64,000 nt of DNA from contig SUVQ01000002.1 in NCBI GenBank assembly GCA_015061905.1, positions 62,001-126,000 of the forward strand, in the 5' to 3' direction. Shown here piece by piece: positions 62,250 through 64,000 of the stretch (positions are counted from its first letter, which is position 1; each line of letters opens with the position of its first letter). The notes beneath the pieces were generated by a model. It was not told the origin of the DNA. It made no database searches and was given only the letters and a program-made list of their open reading frames with translations. The translations under genes and the position numbers were made by a program. The DNA comes from Verrucomicrobiota bacterium. GTDB lineage: Bacteria > Verrucomicrobiota > Verrucomicrobiia > Opitutales > UBA953.

Positions 62250-63197
62250 ATGCTCAAAAAATTTTTTATCGCCCTGCTCTGCCTGATTTTCGCGGGAACG
62301 TCCGCATTCGCCGCGTTTTCCGCCAAAACGTTTGCCGCAGCGAAAAAGCGAAACCCCAAGGATGGAATCATCGTTTATTTTTACGGTCCCGACTGGGACG
62401 TGCGCAGCACCAAGATGCTGAAAACGCTTTGGGAAAGCTCTGAAATAAAAAACGCCTGCGGAGACGCTTCCATGCTTTCCGTTCCCGTTTATCAGGAACC
62501 GAACGAAAAACAGAAAAAAAATGCGAAAACAATTCGCGAAGGCATGAAAGTGCCTCACATTTTTTCTTATCCGGCAATCGTGATGTTCACGGAAGAAGGA
62601 GAAAAATATTACATTTTGCAAGGCGACGAAATTTTTGAGAATAAAGCCGAAGTCGCCGAAACCATCAAGGCAAAACTCAAACTCTTTCGGGAACGCAAAG
62701 CTATCTTGAAAAAAGCTGAACGCGCGAAAGGAATCGAAAAAGCGAAGCTTTACGGCGAAGCCCTTTTGGAAGGAATCGAGCCGCCCGCGAACGCGCTTAA
62801 AACAATTAAAGCAAACGACCCGAAAGGCGAAACGCCCTACGCCAAACGCCTTGAGTTTGACGTTTTTAAGTTGCTGACGGATCAGACCTATAAAGATCCG
62901 GACAAACCGGACAAAGTTTTAATTAAGCCGGACGCCGCCGTCGCCCTCGTCACCCAACTTGCCATAGAGGACGAAACCACCTATTTGCCCGAACAACGCC
63001 AAGAACTTCTCGCCTGTTGCGCCGCCTACCTGCGCCGCCTCGACAAAACCGATTCGCGCATCAAAACGCTTCACAAAAAAATCTTAGAAATCAATCCCGA
63101 TTCCGTTTGGGCGGATTTCGTGAAGGATTCGGAAGCGCAGTGGATGGGTGTTGAAAAGAAAAAAGATAAAAAAGAAAAACGCCGCAAAAGGAAGTGA
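62250..63197 (+). CDS. Secreted thioredoxin-fold protein lacking the CxxC motif
   Basis: A 315-residue protein from the ATG at 62250 (AGGA upstream). Signal peptide MLKKFFIALLCLIFAGTSAFA, then a segment IIVYFYGPDWDVRSTKMLKTLWES that matches the thioredoxin start, with the active-site CxxC replaced by DVRST, then a cis-Pro-like SYPAIVMFTEEG. The rest is Lys-rich and helical with a basic tail. It begins 47 bp after the transglutaminase-like gene and both are secreted, so they probably act together. The loss of cysteines argues against disulfide exchange. Confidence 0.78.
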   Translation: MLKKFFIALLCLIFAGTSAFAAFSAKTFAAAKKRNPKDGIIVYFYGPDWDVRSTKMLKTLWESSEIKNACGDASMLSVPVYQEPNEKQKKNAKTIREGMKVPHIFSYPAIVMFTEEGEKYYILQGDEIFENKAEVAETIKAKLKLFRERKAILKKAERAKGIEKAKLYGEALLEGIEPPANALKTIKANDPKGETPYAKRLEFDVFKLLTDQTYKDPDKPDKVLIKPDAAVALVTQLAIEDETTYLPEQRQELLACCAAYLRRLDKTDSRIKTLHKKILEINPDSVWADFVKDSEAQWMGVEKKKDKKEKRRKRK

Positions 63198-63230
63198 GCG
63201 AAAACCGCGTCTCTTTCTAATCTTTAATCC

Positions 63231-64000
63231 TCAATCTTTCCGCTCTTTCTTCGCTTCGTTTTCGAGCATTTTTTGAGCGGGAACAAGTCCTTTTTCCGCG
63301 GCTTTTTTTGCCCATTCAAGAGCTTCTGCCCGATTGACGGGAACGCCCTCTCCGTTTATCAGACAAACCGCCAAATTGAATTGTGAAGCCGCATGTCCCT
63401 GCTCGGCGGCGAGGCGGAAAAGGCGCACCGCTTTCGCTTTGTCGGCGGGAACGCCGCGTCCGTAATAATAAATTCGGGCAAGTTCATATTGTCCGATGAC
63501 AGAGCCGGCTTCAGCGGCGGCATTCAGCCATTTAATGCTTTCGGCGATTTTCCCTGAATCTTTGCAAAGAACGCCGTAAAGAGCGCGAAAATAGGCTAAT
63601 TTTTTCGGATCAAATTCTTCCCCCGGCGCAGGCTCCACCGCAAGTTCCAGCCAATGCGTGCCCTGCGCGCGGTTTTTCCGCATTCCGCCGAAGCCTCCGA
63701 GATACGCGTCCACCAGAAAAGAGCGGGCAAACCAAAGACCTTGTTCCGCCGCCTTCGTTATGCGGAGAAGACCGCCTTCGATGTCTGCGGGAACGGCTTT
63801 CCCTTCTATCAGCAGGCAGCCGAGGACAAAATCCCCGTAAACGCTTCCTTGGAGAGAGGCTTTTTCCGCCCAGGAAACGGCTTCTTCCGCGTTCCCGTTC
63901 GTGTAGTAATAACTTGCCAAAAATCCCTGCGCGTCCGCGTCGTTTTGCTCTGCGGCAGAGCGCAAAAAAATCACGCCGAGAATTTCATTTTTCTCAAGAA
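63231..64000 (-). CDS. Sel1-repeat (SLR) protein, start beyond window
   Basis: The frame is open from 63231 to the window edge (LEKNEILGVIFLRSAAEQND...), so the GTG at 63974 is probably not the true start. The visible 256 residues are Sel1-like repeats of 36-40 residues, for example YELARIYYYGRGVPADKAKAVRLFRLAAEQGHAASQFNLAVCLINGEGVPVNRAEALEWAKKAAEKG. Such TPR-like solenoids mediate protein-protein contacts. Whether the protein is secreted depends on the missing N-terminus. Four octamer copies are present, some read as VP in the VPADK and VPVNR turns. Confidence 0.85.
   Translation of the reverse strand, partial: LEKNEILGVIFLRSAAEQNDADAQGFLASYYYTNGNAEEAVSWAEKASLQGSVYGDFVLGCLLIEGKAVPADIEGGLLRITKAAEQGLWFARSFLVDAYLGGFGGMRKNRAQGTHWLELAVEPAPGEEFDPKKLAYFRALYGVLCKDSGKIAESIKWLNAAAEAGSVIGQYELARIYYYGRGVPADKAKAVRLFRLAAEQGHAASQFNLAVCLINGEGVPVNRAEALEWAKKAAEKGLVPAQKMLENEAKKERKD

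Overview
The window looks like about 64 kb of chromosome from a Gram-negative bacterium, most likely a Verrucomicrobiota (Opitutales-like, possibly gut-associated). This placement is an inference. It rests on lpxB, an OmpA/Pal-type lipoprotein and outer-membrane beta-barrels, a PEP-CTERM sorting tail of the kind common in Verrucomicrobiota and Planctomycetota, FkbH-type genes, and a sulfatase plus a GH20 hexosaminidase that would suit sulfated host-glycan breakdown. No rRNA operon is present to settle the taxonomy.

Layout. 0-10 kb: a truncated secreted protein, gdhA, galE, miaB, rmuC, then rsmD, lpxB, gluQ and a NIF3 protein. 10-17.7 kb: a minus-strand run (coaD, pheS, a putative type II restriction-modification pair, cmk, plsC, an OmpA lipoprotein) and the phospholipid pair pgsA-pgpA. 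17.8-20.7 kb: a serine-type sulfatase, tRNA-Cys with an unusual two-hairpin trailer, and an unknown gene. 20.7-34.7 kb: housekeeping (transporter, acyltransferase, a HAD-DciA fusion, pncC/cinA, pyrG, scpB, pheA, coaX, lspA, thioesterase, outer-membrane protein, POT transporter, hemW). 35-44.3 kb: an Aas-like acyltransferase, aspS and a compact seven-gene operon (acetyltransferase, two ACPs, FabG-, FabH-, VOC- and FkbH-like) that should make a small acyl or glyceryl-derived product. 44.4-49.3 kb: an accessory stretch (cupin, Fic, four-helix protein, two membrane proteins, remnants of a type I R-M system). 49.3-64 kb: GH20, glgC, radC, a beta-barrel, rnpB, rpsA, a pentapeptide/PEP-CTERM protein between two copies of a 156-bp repeat, a secreted transglutaminase-like plus thioredoxin-like pair, and a truncated Sel1-repeat protein.

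The most striking signal is not a gene. The octamer CGGGAACG (complement CGTTCCCG), usually as GCGGGAACGC, recurs about every 300 bp on both strands, inside genes, between genes and inside rnpB. A hand tally of the core heptamer gives about 220 copies, where base composition predicts about ten. Inverted pairs form several transcription terminators, which is how DNA uptake sequences behave in Neisseria and Pasteurellaceae. The motif is absent from a 2.5-kb accessory segment and sparse in strongly constrained genes such as rpsA. I do not recognise it as a described element; it may be an uptake-type or other genome-wide iterated signal.
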